Shown: positions 1 through 10,084 of the stretch, piece by piece
Position numbering within the stretch: the first letter of the stretch is position 1
How the letters are laid out: every line of letters begins with the position of its first letter
Origin: Mesostigma viride
Lineage: Eukaryota > Streptophyta > Mesostigmatophyceae > Mesostigmatales > Mesostigmataceae
NCBI GenBank assembly: GCA_009746045.1
Contig: RPFO01000430.1
Location: 1 to 64,000, forward strand
Direction of reading: 5' to 3'
DNA: 64,000 nt
The notes under the pieces: generated by a model
Database searches by the model: none
Seen by the model: the letters and a program-made list of their open reading frames with translations, nothing else
Told to the model about the DNA's origin: nothing
Made by a program: the position numbers and the translations under genes

Positions 1-92
1 CCGTGGTCACAGGCTGCCTAATTAAACGGCTAAACCCTAATTTAGTACTACTATGTATACCCGGCGGCCCTCGGACTATGATATATACCCTA
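1..92. other. unique flank of LINE copy A
   Basis: Short flank downstream of the 3' tail of RLE-LINE copy A. It matches nothing else in the window, and I see no gene in it. Confidence 0.5.
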
Positions 93-234
93 TATATATT
101 AAAAATATAATTACTTACAGCAGAGTGAAATCACTCAAACCAAAGCAAACGCCCAGCTATAAACCTATATACAGAGCCATGTCAAAGCTCTATGAAGTAC
201 GATAAGACCAATGGAAACGCCTAACGGGAGGAAC

Positions 235-2400
235 CTAATAGCCCTGCTGCACCGCAAAATCAGCCCGCGTACGGCGGAGCATGATGTCCGCCATGGCCCG
301 AGTCAGCGCCACCGACAAGCGCTGACGCCAATATGACGTCCAGGTCCGCGCCGACCATGGGGCCCGCTGGCCCTCCAGGTCCAGCCGGTCCTCCCGGAGC
401 CGGCAACACTCCTTGAAGAAGGCGGAGGTCAGGGGCCCCATGGCCCCAAACTCCTCCAGGACAAAGGGCACCACACGATGGTGCCCGACGTCGCCGTAGG
501 CCAGGAGCTTGGCCCGCTCCGCCCGGTCCGCCGTGTAACCTGCCGTGAGGGAGGCCCCAGCCACGTGGCTAAGAGCCAAGGGCCGCGCCACCGAAACGTC
601 AATAAGCAGATGCCGGCCACCCCCCTCAAAGTCCAGCACCACGATGTCAGGCCGGTGGTTGGGGGAATAGAAGGCAGCGCCATCCGCATCCTCGGACCGG
701 ATGTTCGCGTGGGGGAAAACCGACCGAATCATGGCGAGCACCACCGTCAGGAGGACAGTGTGCAAATACAAATACCAATTCTGATTCTGTTGGCCCCCCA
801 TGCAGGCAAGGTAGTGAGTCCCCGTGGGATCCAGCGGCTGCCCACAGCTACCACAAGGCCGCCCGGCCGGAACAAGAGGCTGCGGGGCAAATAGCTGGTG
901 CCGGAGCGCCACCGAGTAGTGGCTGGGAGCCAAGGCGAATGGGGGGGCCATGGGAAGAGCACGAAGGTACGCCGAGCCCACACTCCGCAAGGAAAGCGAG
1001 AACAGCCACGCACGTCCCTGGGCGTTGAGGTCCGCGAAAAGAGCAATCCAATCAGCCGTGTGCAGAATACCCGCGTAGGTTTTCTGGTGTTTATCGATGA
1101 CGCGAGCAGGGAATGCGGCGGGAGATTGAACGGAGGCGACCGAGGGAGTGCCGCGAGGGAGGTGGCGCTGTACCGCCTGAGCGGCACGGACGGGAGAACA
1201 GGCCTGCTGGATCTCAGCATAGGCCTCCTGGATGGCGGTGACGAAGGGCAAAGGGCTGCTGGGGTCCAGGAGGTCAGGCGCTGCCGTTGCCAAAAGGGGC
1301 AGGAGCCGGCAGCTTTCCGCCCACGACTGAGCGACGGAGCCCAAAAAGGCTGCTGGGGCCAGCCGGGCGGCACGAGTCAGACCGCAGCCACCCATCCGTG
1401 CAGGCAGGGAGGCAATGCGAATAGCATGTGGCGGGAGGTCGGGGCCCGGGACCAGCTGCGCCAAGGCCGACTGGATGCGTTCGTCGTGGCCCTCGGCGGC
1501 CAGCCGGACCTGAGACGGAAGAGCGCCCCGGAGCCAGTGAACGACGCGAGGGTGAGCGCAAAACCACAGAAGCAGACCCTTGGTCTGCGAATCATGAAGG
1601 CGCGCAATCAAGGGCAGTACCTCAGTGCGTGCCTCGAGGGCGGCCCGCAGAGCATCGATGACAAACGCGGGGTCGCCAACCGGAACGCCGAGGACATCCA
1701 ACCCATGGAGGCGCTCGTCCCGGCCCAAGAGCTGGGGCGGAAAGCCGGAGCAATCACCTTGGGGCGAGTACACCGCGCACTTGGCAAGGGTCAACTGGAG
1801 GTTGATGTCGGCCACCGCGGTCTGCAGTGCCAGCAGAGCCGCGGTGGTGTCCGGCACAGGGCCCAGCAGGTAGATATCATCCAAGTAGGCCTGAATAGCG
1901 ACCGCCGGGTGGGCAGCATGGACCGCTTGGAGGCAACCCTGGAGGGGGGCGGCAAAGTACAGGGGTCCCAGGGGGTCCCCTTGCTGGGTGCCCGACCGCG
2001 ACAGCAGGCCGCCGCGAGTGCCGTCCTCCATGATGTGAACCAGTTGGCCGGGCTGGCCGTAGCACACGGCTGTCCAAGCGTACAAGTCCTCGAAGGACTC
2101 CATGACGGCCGCAAACATGCTGGCGCGGGACAGACTGTTGAACGCGTTGTGGCAGTCGACCTTGACGACAGCGTGGGTGGGGTGGGCCTCGAGGTAGGCC
2201 TGCACCGAATGGATGAGGATATCCGCCCCGCCTGGAGTCGTCACCCCCAGCTGGGCCGCCACCGAGGTCTCACCCGCTGCGAGGGGCGGGCAGAAAAAGG
2301 CACGGAGCTCGGGCGCCTTTTGGCGGCAGATCACTTTGCCCACGAGCTTGCGGAGCACCTCACCGCAGGCGATCGGGCGCACCTTGCCCTCGGGGGGGGC
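235..2400 (-). pseudogene. RLE-LINE ORF, part 3: reverse transcriptase, CCHC knuckle and RLE nuclease (copy A)
   Basis: Open frame of about 720 codons on the minus strand, the C-terminal half of the retrotransposon protein, which would nick target DNA and copy the element RNA there. Counting from the open-frame start near 2445, visible motifs are RT motif A (KVDCHNAF, Asp about 97), motif B (GTQQGDPLGP, about 152-161), the catalytic box YLDD (about 187-190), a CCHC knuckle (Cys 531, Cys 534, His 544, Cys 548), and the nuclease signature RPD (598-600) with a downstream Asp in LIDVSVARP (about 616). Order and spacing match the R2/NeSL/CRE group, whose endonuclease is C-terminal. The frame joins the preceding RT part across a run of eight G (2392-2399). 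Copy C has nine bases at the same place and reads through, so this copy carries a one-base deletion. It ends with a stop at 235. Confidence 0.88.
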
Positions 2401-3140
2401 AAGACACCCTTGAGCAGAGCGAGGAGGCGAGCGCCCGCTAACCACTCGCGCGCAGCGGGAGGAACGCGACCAGCCGCCAGGTCAATGAGGGTGTCAAAGA
2501 GAATGTCCTCGCCCCCATGCCCCACCAGGACCTCCAAGTGCTCGTAGCGCCAGCCCGACGGCCCGGTAGAGGAAGCCCGCGGGACCTCACGCATCACCTC
2601 CAGGAAGCAGTCGCGGTCCAGCCGGAGGGGGGCCGGCAGGGGGTCCGGCACGGGCAGCTGGAATCCGGGCTCCGCAGGGTGAAGAGCCTCCAAGGCCGCC
2701 AGGGTAGCCGCATTGGCGGGGGCGAGCTTGGCCATTTCCAAGCGGGTCATGGCCCGGCTGAGCTGCCCCTCGCGGACGAGGCGGATGACGTCGGCGGCCA
2801 CCCGCTCGAAGTTGACCTCCCCCGACAGCCGGGCCGTGCGCGGGGGCGGCACGCCAAACAGCCCCTCCCAGTCCCCCTGCAGAAAGCGTCGGCAACGGGC
2901 AATAACCGCACCCTGGAGGCCGCGCACACCACGCCCGAGAGGGGTGAGGAGCAGGCGGGGGGTCACCATGTGCAGTTTAAAGCCCAGCGGGTCGTCCGGA
3001 GCGGCGTGCATGCGCCGGAGAGAAACGATTGCACATTGCGCGAAAAGGCTACGCGCGCGGTGGGGGAGGTCGGTCAGGGTAGACGTCGGGTTGATGGCGC
3101 ATGCATCCCAGGGACCGTGTCAAGCCAACGCCAACTGGCC
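2396..3140 (-). pseudogene. RLE-LINE ORF, part 2: linker and N-terminal RT motifs (copy A)
   Basis: Minus-strand reading of about 245 codons joining the zinc fingers to the RT core. It carries the conserved pre-RT motif ASSTGPSGWRYEHL, also present in copies C and E, and a segment VTPRLLLTPLGRGVRG that aligns with copy E (VTPRLLLAPLERGVRG). The frame can be followed upstream of the first Met at 3011 through PHRARSLFAQC, which again matches copy E. It is not in frame with the RING/C2H2 segment above it: a shift lies near 3130. So in this copy the original single protein is split over at least three frames. Confidence 0.75.
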
Positions 3141-4250
3141 GAGTAGTCGGGCGGCGGGGGCTGGGAGCCGGGGGAGCCGAGGCGGGAGGGGGGGAGGGGG
3201 CCGGGACTGCTGGCCGGTTGAGGGGCCGTTGAGCAACACAGGCGCGCGCGTGCTGAGCGCGCCCGTGAATGGAGTACACCCGCTGGCAGTGAGCTTCCGG
3301 GCACCGGTAACAGCTCATGGCCTGCAGATCCGCCGCGCCGAGATCGGGGTGCACAGCGCGAAGGTGCTGGCAGAGGAGGTTACGGTTGTGGAACACACCC
3401 GCACACGGGGACCCCGTGGGAAGCAGCACGGCACACCGGTGAAGGCCGTCGGCGGGCGCTGAGTGGCGGGGAGCGGCGCCAGCAAAGGCAGGACGTGGGG
3501 CCTGCGGCGTCTCCCCAGCCGGGCCGGCAGGCGCGCGCACCACGACCCGACCAGCGCCCGGCAGGCCCGCCGGGGCCACGGAGGAGGCAGTGCCCACCGG
3601 GGAGACCCCCAGCGGAGGGGGATCGAGAACGCCGGCGCCCCTCCCAGGGGGACTCGCCAGCGCGCCCGCGACCACCCCAGGCCCCGGCAACGAGGCCGGG
3701 GGCGGAGGCCGAGGGGTCGGGGAGGCAGCTGGCCCCGGGGCCCGGTGGGGACCCGGCAGGGGACCCAGCGAGACCGGGGGCGGGCCGAGAGGAAGCGCAG
3801 TCCCAGGGGGCGGCACAACAGCCCGGCACAACGGGCAGCGCGGCACGGAGTGGAGCAAGCTGCGCGCGATGCACGCTTGATGGAATGTGTGGCCGCACGC
3901 GGGCAGGCGACACAAGCCATCCCCCGGCCGGAAGGGCTCAAGGCAGATGGCACAGGAGCCCGACTCGGGGTCGTCCCCCTCCAGAAGGGACCGGACATGA
4001 GGGGGGGCGGGTCCCAGCCGGCCTCCCAGCAACCCGGGAGGGCGGCAATCTGGGCGCGCGAGAGGATGCCGACCGGTTGGTCAGCCGCGGGGTGCCATTC
4101 GTGCGGGATGCCTGCCAACTCCAGGATGTCGTGGAGGAAGGCAGAAACAGGCGTCCCCGCGGTTAGGGGCTGGGCGCGCCCGGCCGAGTCCACCAAGATG
4201 GCCTGGCCGCCCTGAACCGCGATGGGGGCCCCGAACTCCACACGCAGCAT
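3049..4250 (-). pseudogene. RLE-LINE ORF, part 1: RING-H2 and C2H2 fingers (copy A, truncated)
   Basis: Two overlapping minus-strand frames. The upstream one (from about 4250) begins with a conserved block (LRVEFGAPIAVQGGQ...). The next (4032-3049) carries a RING-H2 finger at 3826-3954 with Cys/His at residues 27, 30, 46, 48, 51, 54, 66 and 69 of that frame (C3H2C3 spacing). A long Pro/Ala/Gly linker follows, then two C2H2-like fingers at about 3250-3440 (for example CQHLRAVH). RING-H2 fingers usually recruit E2 ubiquitin-conjugating enzymes, and C2H2 fingers near the N-terminus of R2-type proteins bind target DNA; both roles here are inferred. A one- or two-base shift around 4050 separates the two frames. 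Confidence 0.75.
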
Positions 4251-4275
4251 GGCGGCCTATATATTAAAAATATAA
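4250..4275. other. junction of LINE copies B and A
   Basis: On the minus strand, copy B ends in its AT-rich tail (TTTTTAATATATA) and is followed without spacer by coding sequence of copy A (GGCCGCCATGCTGCG). In copy B the same coding stretch is preceded by normal coding sequence, so the junction is a true break. Confidence 0.85.
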
Positions 4276-4397
4276 TTACTTACAGCAGAGTGAAATCACT
4301 CAAACCAAAGCAAACGCCCAGCTATAAACCTATATACAGAGCCATGTCAAAGCTCTATACTACGATAAGACCAATGGAAACGCCTAACGGGAGGAAC

Positions 4398-6563
4398 CTA
4401 ATAGCCCTGCTGCACCGCAAAATCAGCCCGCGTACGGCGGAGCATGATGTCCGCCATGGCCCGAGTCAGCGCCACCGACAAGCGCTGACGCCAATATGAC
4501 GTCCAGGTCCGCGCCGACCATGGGGCCCGCTGGCCCTCCAGGTCCAGCCGGTCCTCCCGGAGCCGGCAACACTCCTTGAAGAAGGCGGAGGTCAGGGGCC
4601 CCATGGCCCCAAACTCCTCCAGGACAAAGGGCACCACACGATGGTGCCCGACGTCGCCGTAGGCCAGGAGCTTGGCCCGCTCCGCCCGGTCCGCCGTGTA
4701 ACCTGCCGTGAGGGAGGCCCCAGCCACGTGGCTAAGAGCCAAGGGCCGCGCCACCGAAACGTCAATAAGCAGATGCCGGCCACCCCCCTCAAAGTCCAGC
4801 ACCACGATGTCAGGCCGGTGGTTGGGGGAATAGAAGGCAGCGCCATCCGCATCCTCGGACCGGATGTTCGCGTGGGGGAAAACCGACCGAATCATGGCGA
4901 GCACCACCGTCAGGAGGACAGTGTGCAAATACAAATACCAATTCTGATTCTGTTGGCCCCCCATGCAGGCAAGGTAGTGAGTCCCCGTGGGATCCAGCGG
5001 CTGCCCACAGCTACCACAAGGCCGCCCGGCCGGAACAAGAGGCTGCGGGGCAAATAGCTGGTGCCGGAGCGCCACCGAGTAGTGGCTGGGAGCCAAGGCG
5101 AATGGGGGGGCCATGGGAAGAGCACGAAGGTACGCCGAGCCCACACTCCGCAAGGAAAGCGAGAACAGCCACGCACGTCCCTGGGCGTTGAGGTCCGCGA
5201 AAAGAGCAATCCAATCAGCCGTGTGCAGAATACCCGCGTAGGTTTTCTGGTGTTTATCGATGACGCGAGCAGGGAATGCGGCGGGAGATTGAACGGAGGC
5301 GACCGAGGGAGTGCCGCGAGGGAGGTGGCGCTGTACCGCCTGAGCGGCACGGACGGGAGAACAGGCCTGCTGGATCTCAGCATAGGCCTCCTGGATGGCG
5401 GTGACGAAGGGCAAAGGGCTGCTGGGGTCCAGGAGGTCAGGCGCTGCCGTTGCCAAAAGGGGCAGGAGCCGGCAGCTTTCCGCCCACGACTGAGCGACGG
5501 AGCCCAAAAAGGCTGCTGGGGCCAGCCGGGCGGCACGAGTCAGACCGCAGCCACCCATCCGTGCAGGCAGGGAGGCAATGCGAATAGCATGTGGCGGGAG
5601 GTCGGGGCCCGGGACCAGCTGCGCCAAGGCCGACTGGATGCGTTCGTCGTGGCCCTCGGCGGCCAGCCGGACCTGAGACGGAAGAGCGCCCCGGAGCCAG
5701 TGAACGACGCGAGGGTGAGCGCAAAACCACAGAAGCAGACCCTTGGTCTGCGAATCATGAAGGCGCGCAATCAAGGGCAGTACCTCAGTGCGTGCCTCGA
5801 GGGCGGCCCGCAGAGCATCGATGACAAACGCGGGGTCGCCAACCGGAACGCCGAGGACATCCAACCCATGGAGGCGCTCGTCCCGGCCCAAGAGCTGGGG
5901 CGGAAAGCCGGAGCAATCACCTTGGGGCGAGTACACCGCGCACTTGGCAAGGGTCAACTGGAGGTTGATGTCGGCCACCGCGGTCTGCAGTGCCAGCAGA
6001 GCCGCGGTGGTGTCCGGCACAGGGCCCAGAAGGTAGATATCATCCAAGTAGGCCTGAATAGCGACCGCCGGGTGGGCAGCATGGACCGCTTGGAGGCAAC
6101 CCTGGAGGGGGGCGGCAAAGTACAGGGGTCCCAGGGGGTCCCCTTGCTGGGTGCCCGACCGCGACAGCAGGCCGCCGCGAGTGCCGTCCTCCATGATGTG
6201 AACCAGTTGGCCGGGCTGGCCGTAGCACACGGCTGTCCAAGCGTACAAGTCCTCGAAGGACTCCATGACGGCCGCAAACATGCTGGCGCGGGACAGACTG
6301 TTGAACGCGTTGTGGCAGTCGACCTTGACGACAGCGTGGGTGGGGTGGGCCTCGAGGTAGGCCTGCACCGAATGGATGAGGATATCCGCCCCGCCTGGAG
6401 TCGTCACCCCCAGCTGGGCCGCCACCGAGGTCTCACCCGCTGCGAGGGGCGGGCAGAAAAAGGCACGGAGCTCGGGCGCCTTTTGGCGGCAGATCACTTT
6501 GCCCACGAGCTTGCGGAGCACCTCACCGCAGGCGATCGGGCGCACCTTGCCCTCGGGGGGGGC
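4398..6563 (-). pseudogene. RLE-LINE ORF, part 3: RT, CCHC knuckle and RLE nuclease (copy B)
   Basis: Protein sequence essentially identical to the matching segment of copy A, with the same RT motif A Asp, YLDD box, CCHC knuckle and RPD...D nuclease signature. At 6030 it reads AAG where copy A has CAG on the plus strand; copy C agrees with B. It shares the eight-G run (6555-6562) that shifts the frame against the upstream RT segment, so A and B inherited this lesion from one source or share one assembly error. Stop at 4398. Confidence 0.88.
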
Positions 6564-7303
6564 AAGACACCCTTGAGCAGAGCGAGGAGGCGAGCGCCCG
6601 CTAACCACTCGCGCGCAGCGGGAGGAACGCGACCAGCCGCCAGGTCAATGAGGGTGTCAAAGAGAATGTCCTCGCCCCCATGCCCCACCAGGACCTCCAA
6701 GTGCTCGTAGCGCCAGCCCGACGGCCCGGTAGAGGAAGCCCGCGGGACCTCACGCATCACCTCCAGGAAGCAGTCGCGGTCCAGCCGGAGGGGGGCCGGC
6801 AGGGGGTCCGGCACGGGCAGCTGGAATCCGGGCTCCGCAGGGTGAAGAGCCTCCAAGGCCGCCAGGGTAGCCGCATTGGCGGGGGCGAGCTTGGCCATTT
6901 CCAAGCGGGTCATGGCCCGGCTGAGCTGCCCCTCGCGGACGAGGCGGATGACGTCGGCGGCCACCCGCTCGAAGTTGACCTCCCCCGACAGCCGGGCCGT
7001 GCGCGGGGGCGGCACGCCAAACAGCCCCTCCCAGTCCCCCTGCAGAAAGCGTCGGCAACGGGCAATAACCGCACCCTGGAGGCCGCGCACACCACGCCCG
7101 AGAGGGGTGAGGAGCAGGCGGGGGGTCACCATGTGCAGTTTAAAGCCCAGCGGGTCGTCCGGAGCGGCGTGCATGCGCCGGAGAGAAACGATTGCACATT
7201 GCGCGAAAAGGCTACGCGCGCGGTGGGGGAGGTCGGTCAGGGTAGACGTCGGGTTGATGGCGCATGCATCCCAGGGACCGTGTCAAGCCAACGCCAACTG
7301 GCC
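6559..7303 (-). pseudogene. RLE-LINE ORF, part 2: linker and N-terminal RT motifs (copy B)
   Basis: Same content as the matching segment of copy A: the PHRARSLFAQC and VTPRLLLTPLGRGV blocks, then the pre-RT motif ASSTGPSGWRYEHL. It is open on the minus strand from about 7303 to the G run at 6555-6562. The upstream junction with the zinc-finger part is out of frame at the same place as in copy A. Confidence 0.75.
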
Positions 7304-8209
7304 GAGTAGTCGGGCGGCGGGGGCTGGGAGCCGGGGGAGCCGAGGCGGGAGGGGGGAGGGGGCCGGGACTGCTGGCCGGTTGAGGGGCCGTTGAGCAACA
7401 CAGGCGCGCGCGTGCTGAGCGCGCCCGTGAATGGAGTACACCCGCTGGCAGTGAGCTTCCGGGCACCGGTAACAGCTCATGGCCTGCAGATCCGCCGCGC
7501 CGAGATCGGGGTGCACAGCGCGAAGGTGCTGGCAGAGGAGGTTACGGTTGTGGAACACACCCGCACACGGGGACCCCGTGGGAAGCAGCACGGCACACCG
7601 GTGAAGGCCGTCGGCGGGCGCTGAGTGGCGGGGAGCGGCGCCAGCAAAGGCAGGACGTGGGGCCTGCGGCGTCTCCCCAGCCGGGCCGGCAGGCGCGCGC
7701 ACCACGACCCGACCAGCGCCCGGCAGGCCCGCCGGGGCCACGGAGGAGGCAGTGCCCACCGGGGAGACCCCCAGCGGAGGGGGATCGAGAACGCCGGCGC
7801 CCCTCCCAGGGGGACTCGCCAGCGCGCCCGCGACCACCCCAGGCCCCGGCAACGAGGCCGGGGGCGGAGGCCGAGGGGTCGGGGAGGCAGCTGGCCCCGG
7901 GGCCCGGTGGGGACCCGGCAGGGGACCCAGCGAGACCGGGGGCGGGCCGAGAGGAAGCGCAGTCCCAGGGGGCGGCACAACAGCCCGGCACAACGGGCAG
8001 CGCGGCACGGAGTGGAGCAAGCTGCGCGCGATGCACGCTTGATGGAATGTGTGGCCGCACGCGGGCAGGCGACACAAGCCATCCCCCGGCCGGAAGGGCT
8101 CAAGGCAGATGGCACAGGAGCCCGACTCGGGGTCGTCCCCCTCCAGAAGGGACCGGACATGAGGGGGGGCGGGTCCCAGCCGGCCTCCCAGCAACCCGGG
8201 AGGCGGCAA
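7283..8209 (-). pseudogene. RLE-LINE ORF: RING-H2 and C2H2 fingers (copy B)
   Basis: Open minus-strand frame with the same RING-H2 finger (CAIC ... ACGHTFHQAC ... CPLC), Pro-rich linker and paired C2H2-like fingers as copy A. Near 8200 copy B has one G fewer than copy A (GGGAGGCGG against GGGAGGGCGG), which puts this frame in a different phase relative to the upstream block. A second one-base difference near 7350 in a G run changes the C-terminal end of this frame. No ATG fits a start here, so I read it as an internal part of a longer protein. Confidence 0.75.
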
Positions 8210-8772
8210 TCTGGGCGCGCGAGAGGATGCCGACCGGTTGGTCAGCCGCGGGGTGCCATTCGTGCGGGATGCCTGCCAACTCCAGGATGTCGTGGAGGAA
8301 GGCAGAAACAGGCGTCCCCGCGGTTAGGGGCTGGGCGCGCCCGGCCGAGTCCACCAAGATGGCCTGGCCGCCCTGAACCGCGATGGGGGCCCCGAACTCC
8401 ACACGCAGCATGGCGGCCTGCGCCAGGCTGAGGGAGGTGATGAGAAAGCCCCCACTGGCAACCGGGCCGGGAGGCGGGGCCTGGGCGTCCAAGAAGAGGC
8501 GAAGCTGCCGCGGGGACATGAGGCCCAGGTCGGCGCCGCCCGCGAGGTAGGCCGCCCGCACCGAGACCTGTGCGTCTCGAGCCACCGCCGTGACGAACTC
8601 GACCACCTCCTGACCCACCCGCTCGTCCAGGGAAAGCAGCTCTTCCTGCCGGGCGGCCGGGAGATGCCACGGCAGCCGGCAGCCGGCGTGATATCCTTCC
8701 AAGACATACCCCCAAAGAGTCGAGGCCGTCACCGGGGGGCGGCGGAAAGAAATGTCGCCCGCACCTGCGCAA
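8100..8772 (-). pseudogene. RLE-LINE ORF: conserved block between PHD and RING (copy B)
   Basis: Minus-strand open frame of about 210 codons (from about 8732), rich in Leu, Ala and Arg. It holds HLPAARQEELLSLDERVGQE, MSPRQLRLFLDAQ and FLHDILELAGIPHEWHPA. The last part is also seen at the truncated 5' end of copy A. I do not recognise the domain. It follows the PHD-containing frame after a frame change near 8730-8800 and precedes the RING finger, so it is probably the middle of the same protein. It has no Cys/His cluster. Confidence 0.55.
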
Positions 8773-8795
8773 CTAGGGCCAGGAAGGCCGGGGGC

Positions 8796-9554
8796 CTAGG
8801 GAGCGAGGGGAAGGCGGCCTGGAGCCCGACCGCGTCCAGCAACAAAGGGCAGTACGCCCAAGAAAAGGTGGCGCGGCCCACCACGCCGACAATGTGCGAG
8901 GGCGGCCACGAGGTGAACGCGTGGGCCCGGGGGCCGCCGTCCCACGCGGCAAGGACGGGGGTGGCGGCTGGGTGGCCAACCGCGGCCGGGGGAAGGGAGG
9001 CCAGAGCGTCGGGGAGCGAGGGGCCGGGGGCGGGCGCCGGGGTCGCCAGGCCCGCCGGGGGTCGGCCGGGCCAGCCCAGGCGACAGCGCCGCGCCCCCGT
9101 CGGCGGGGCCAGGCGACGGGTGGGGCCCCGGGGCCGAGGGCGCCAGGGCCCGAGCAACGGCGGCCCCATCGGGCAGGCCACGGCCCGCCCCGAGGGCCTC
9201 GGCAGGGGGGCACACGGGGCAGGGGGCCGGAGCACCCAGCGGGGAGGGCAGCCCGGGGGCCCGCCGGGGGGGACAGCGCGGGCACGTCCAGGAGCCCGGC
9301 GGGACCCGGTAGAGCCGGGGAGTAAGACACTGCAAGTGCCACCCGGAATTGCAAGCATCACAAACTAACATGTGGTGCCCGCGGTGCCCGCTCCGGCAGA
9401 CCTCGCAGACCAAGGAGGGGGAGACCGGGGCGCCCGAGCCCCCCGCAGCCGGGTCGCCCACCTCCGCAAGAAGGGCCGCAAGCCGAGAGGACCGCCGAGG
9501 CGCCAACCGGGGAGCGGGGGAGCCGTTGGGCGAAGGGGGTCGTGGGTCGTCCAT
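8796..9554 (-). pseudogene. RLE-LINE ORF start: PHD finger protein segment (copy B)
   Basis: Begins with ATG at 9554, the first ATG downstream of the hairpin leader, and is open to 8796. A basic, Pro-rich N-terminus of about 45 residues leads into a classical PHD finger at residues 50-94: CEVC, then VCDAC, WHLQC, then CPRC, giving the Cys4-His-Cys3 pattern. PHD fingers read histone H3 tails; here one could guide the element to chromatin, which is inference. A Pro/Ala/Gly-rich region follows. After about residue 120 the alternative minus-strand frame (9361-8729) has more protein-like sequence (FTSWPPSHIVGVVGRATFSW), so the real protein probably changes frame in a G/C run near 9200. The PHD region is absent from copies A, C and E, which are 5'-truncated. 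Confidence 0.7.
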
Positions 9555-9596
9555 GAACAATCAGGGCAGGCGTGGCAGCCACCGAGGGGGGGGCGG

Positions 9597-9655
9597 GGGG
9601 TGTGGGGGGCGGAGCCCCCCACGCGGGGGGTTTGGGGGGCGGCAGCCCCCCAACG
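9597..9655 (-). promoter_or_regulatory. twin G/C hairpins in the 5' leader of LINE copy B
   Basis: Two perfect 9-bp stems with 3-4 nt loops: GTGGGGGGC-GGA-GCCCCCCAC (9602-9622) and TTGGGGGGC-GGCA-GCCCCCCAA (9632-9653). They are separated by a further G-rich spacer and lie 48-100 bp upstream of the PHD ORF start. They could be a leader RNA structure, a G-quadruplex-forming site or part of a promoter; no function is shown. Confidence 0.6.
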
Positions 9656-9666
9656 CGCTGCGGTCG

Positions 9667-10084
9667 CGGTACCGCCTGCCGTCCGGCACTTTGAAGCCCG
9701 CCGGTGCTATAATTCCTATCGTCCACGCATGTTTTCCCCTGCCTCAAACCGCACGTTGCATTTAAATCTGGAGCCCAAAATTCACTGAAAACGTGTGCCA
9801 GCCGGTAGCAAACTGGGCCAAGCTGCCACGGAATGGTGGTACCGCCTGCCGTCCGGCACTTTGAAGCCCGCCGGTGCTATAATTCCTATCGTCCACGCAT
9901 GTTTTCCCCTGCCTCAAACCGCACGTTGCATTTAAATCTGGAGCCCAAAATTCACTGAAAACGTGTGCCAGCCGGTAGCAAACTGGGCCAAGCTGCCACG
10001 GAATGGTGGTACCGCCTGCCGTCCGGCACTTTGAAGCCCGCCGGTGCTATAATTCCTATCGTCCACGCATGTTTTCCCCTGCCC
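9667..10084. repeat. 170-bp satellite, about 2.5 units
   Basis: Tandem units with period 170 (the start ACCGCCTGCCGTCCGG recurs at 9671, 9841 and 10011). Each unit holds GGTACC, CTATAATTCCTATCG and GCATTTAAATCTGGAG. The sequence is nearly identical to the large array at 30336-33247 and has the same plus-strand orientation. LINE copy B meets it at the GGTACC site. Confidence 0.95.

Larger units (their letters stand above)
93..4256 (-). mobile_element. RLE-type LINE, copy A, 5'-truncated
   Basis: Minus-strand non-LTR retrotransposon. The 3' end is a TA-rich tail at about 91-110, preceded by an AT-rich 3' UTR that contains a small hairpin (GAGTG-ATTT-CACTC). The 5' end breaks off inside the coding region at about 4256, directly against the 3' tail of copy B. 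Positions 93-4256 repeat in copy B with an offset of 4163 bp and only a few single-base differences. Because the PHD region is missing, this is a 5'-truncated insertion, as expected from incomplete target-primed reverse transcription, or else a local duplication of copy B. Confidence 0.9.
4257..9666 (-). mobile_element. RLE-type LINE, copy B, near full length
   Basis: Longest copy of the family in the window, about 5.4 kb. It runs on the minus strand from a G/C-rich 5' leader with two hairpins (9602-9653) to the TA-rich 3' tail at 4257-4275. Encoded domains in order are PHD, a Pro/Ala-rich region, a conserved block of unknown function, RING-H2, a Pro-rich linker, C2H2-like fingers, RT, CCHC and RLE nuclease. 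Its 5' end abuts the 170-bp satellite at 9667. At least five frame changes, several at runs of G or C, interrupt what looks like one ancestral ORF of roughly 1,700 codons. The rest of its 3' half is nearly identical to copy A. Confidence 0.88.

Noticed and set aside
898-2547. 549-codon plus-strand open frame opposite LINE copy A (also 5061-6710 and, inverted, 33418-34962)
   Set aside because: It is the antisense shadow of the G/C-rich RT-RLE coding strand; it has no domain and repeats wherever the LINE does.
9500-9700. HDV-like ribozyme at the 5' end of LINE copy B
   Set aside because: Only two simple hairpins are visible; the nested double-pseudoknot pairing could not be shown by eye.
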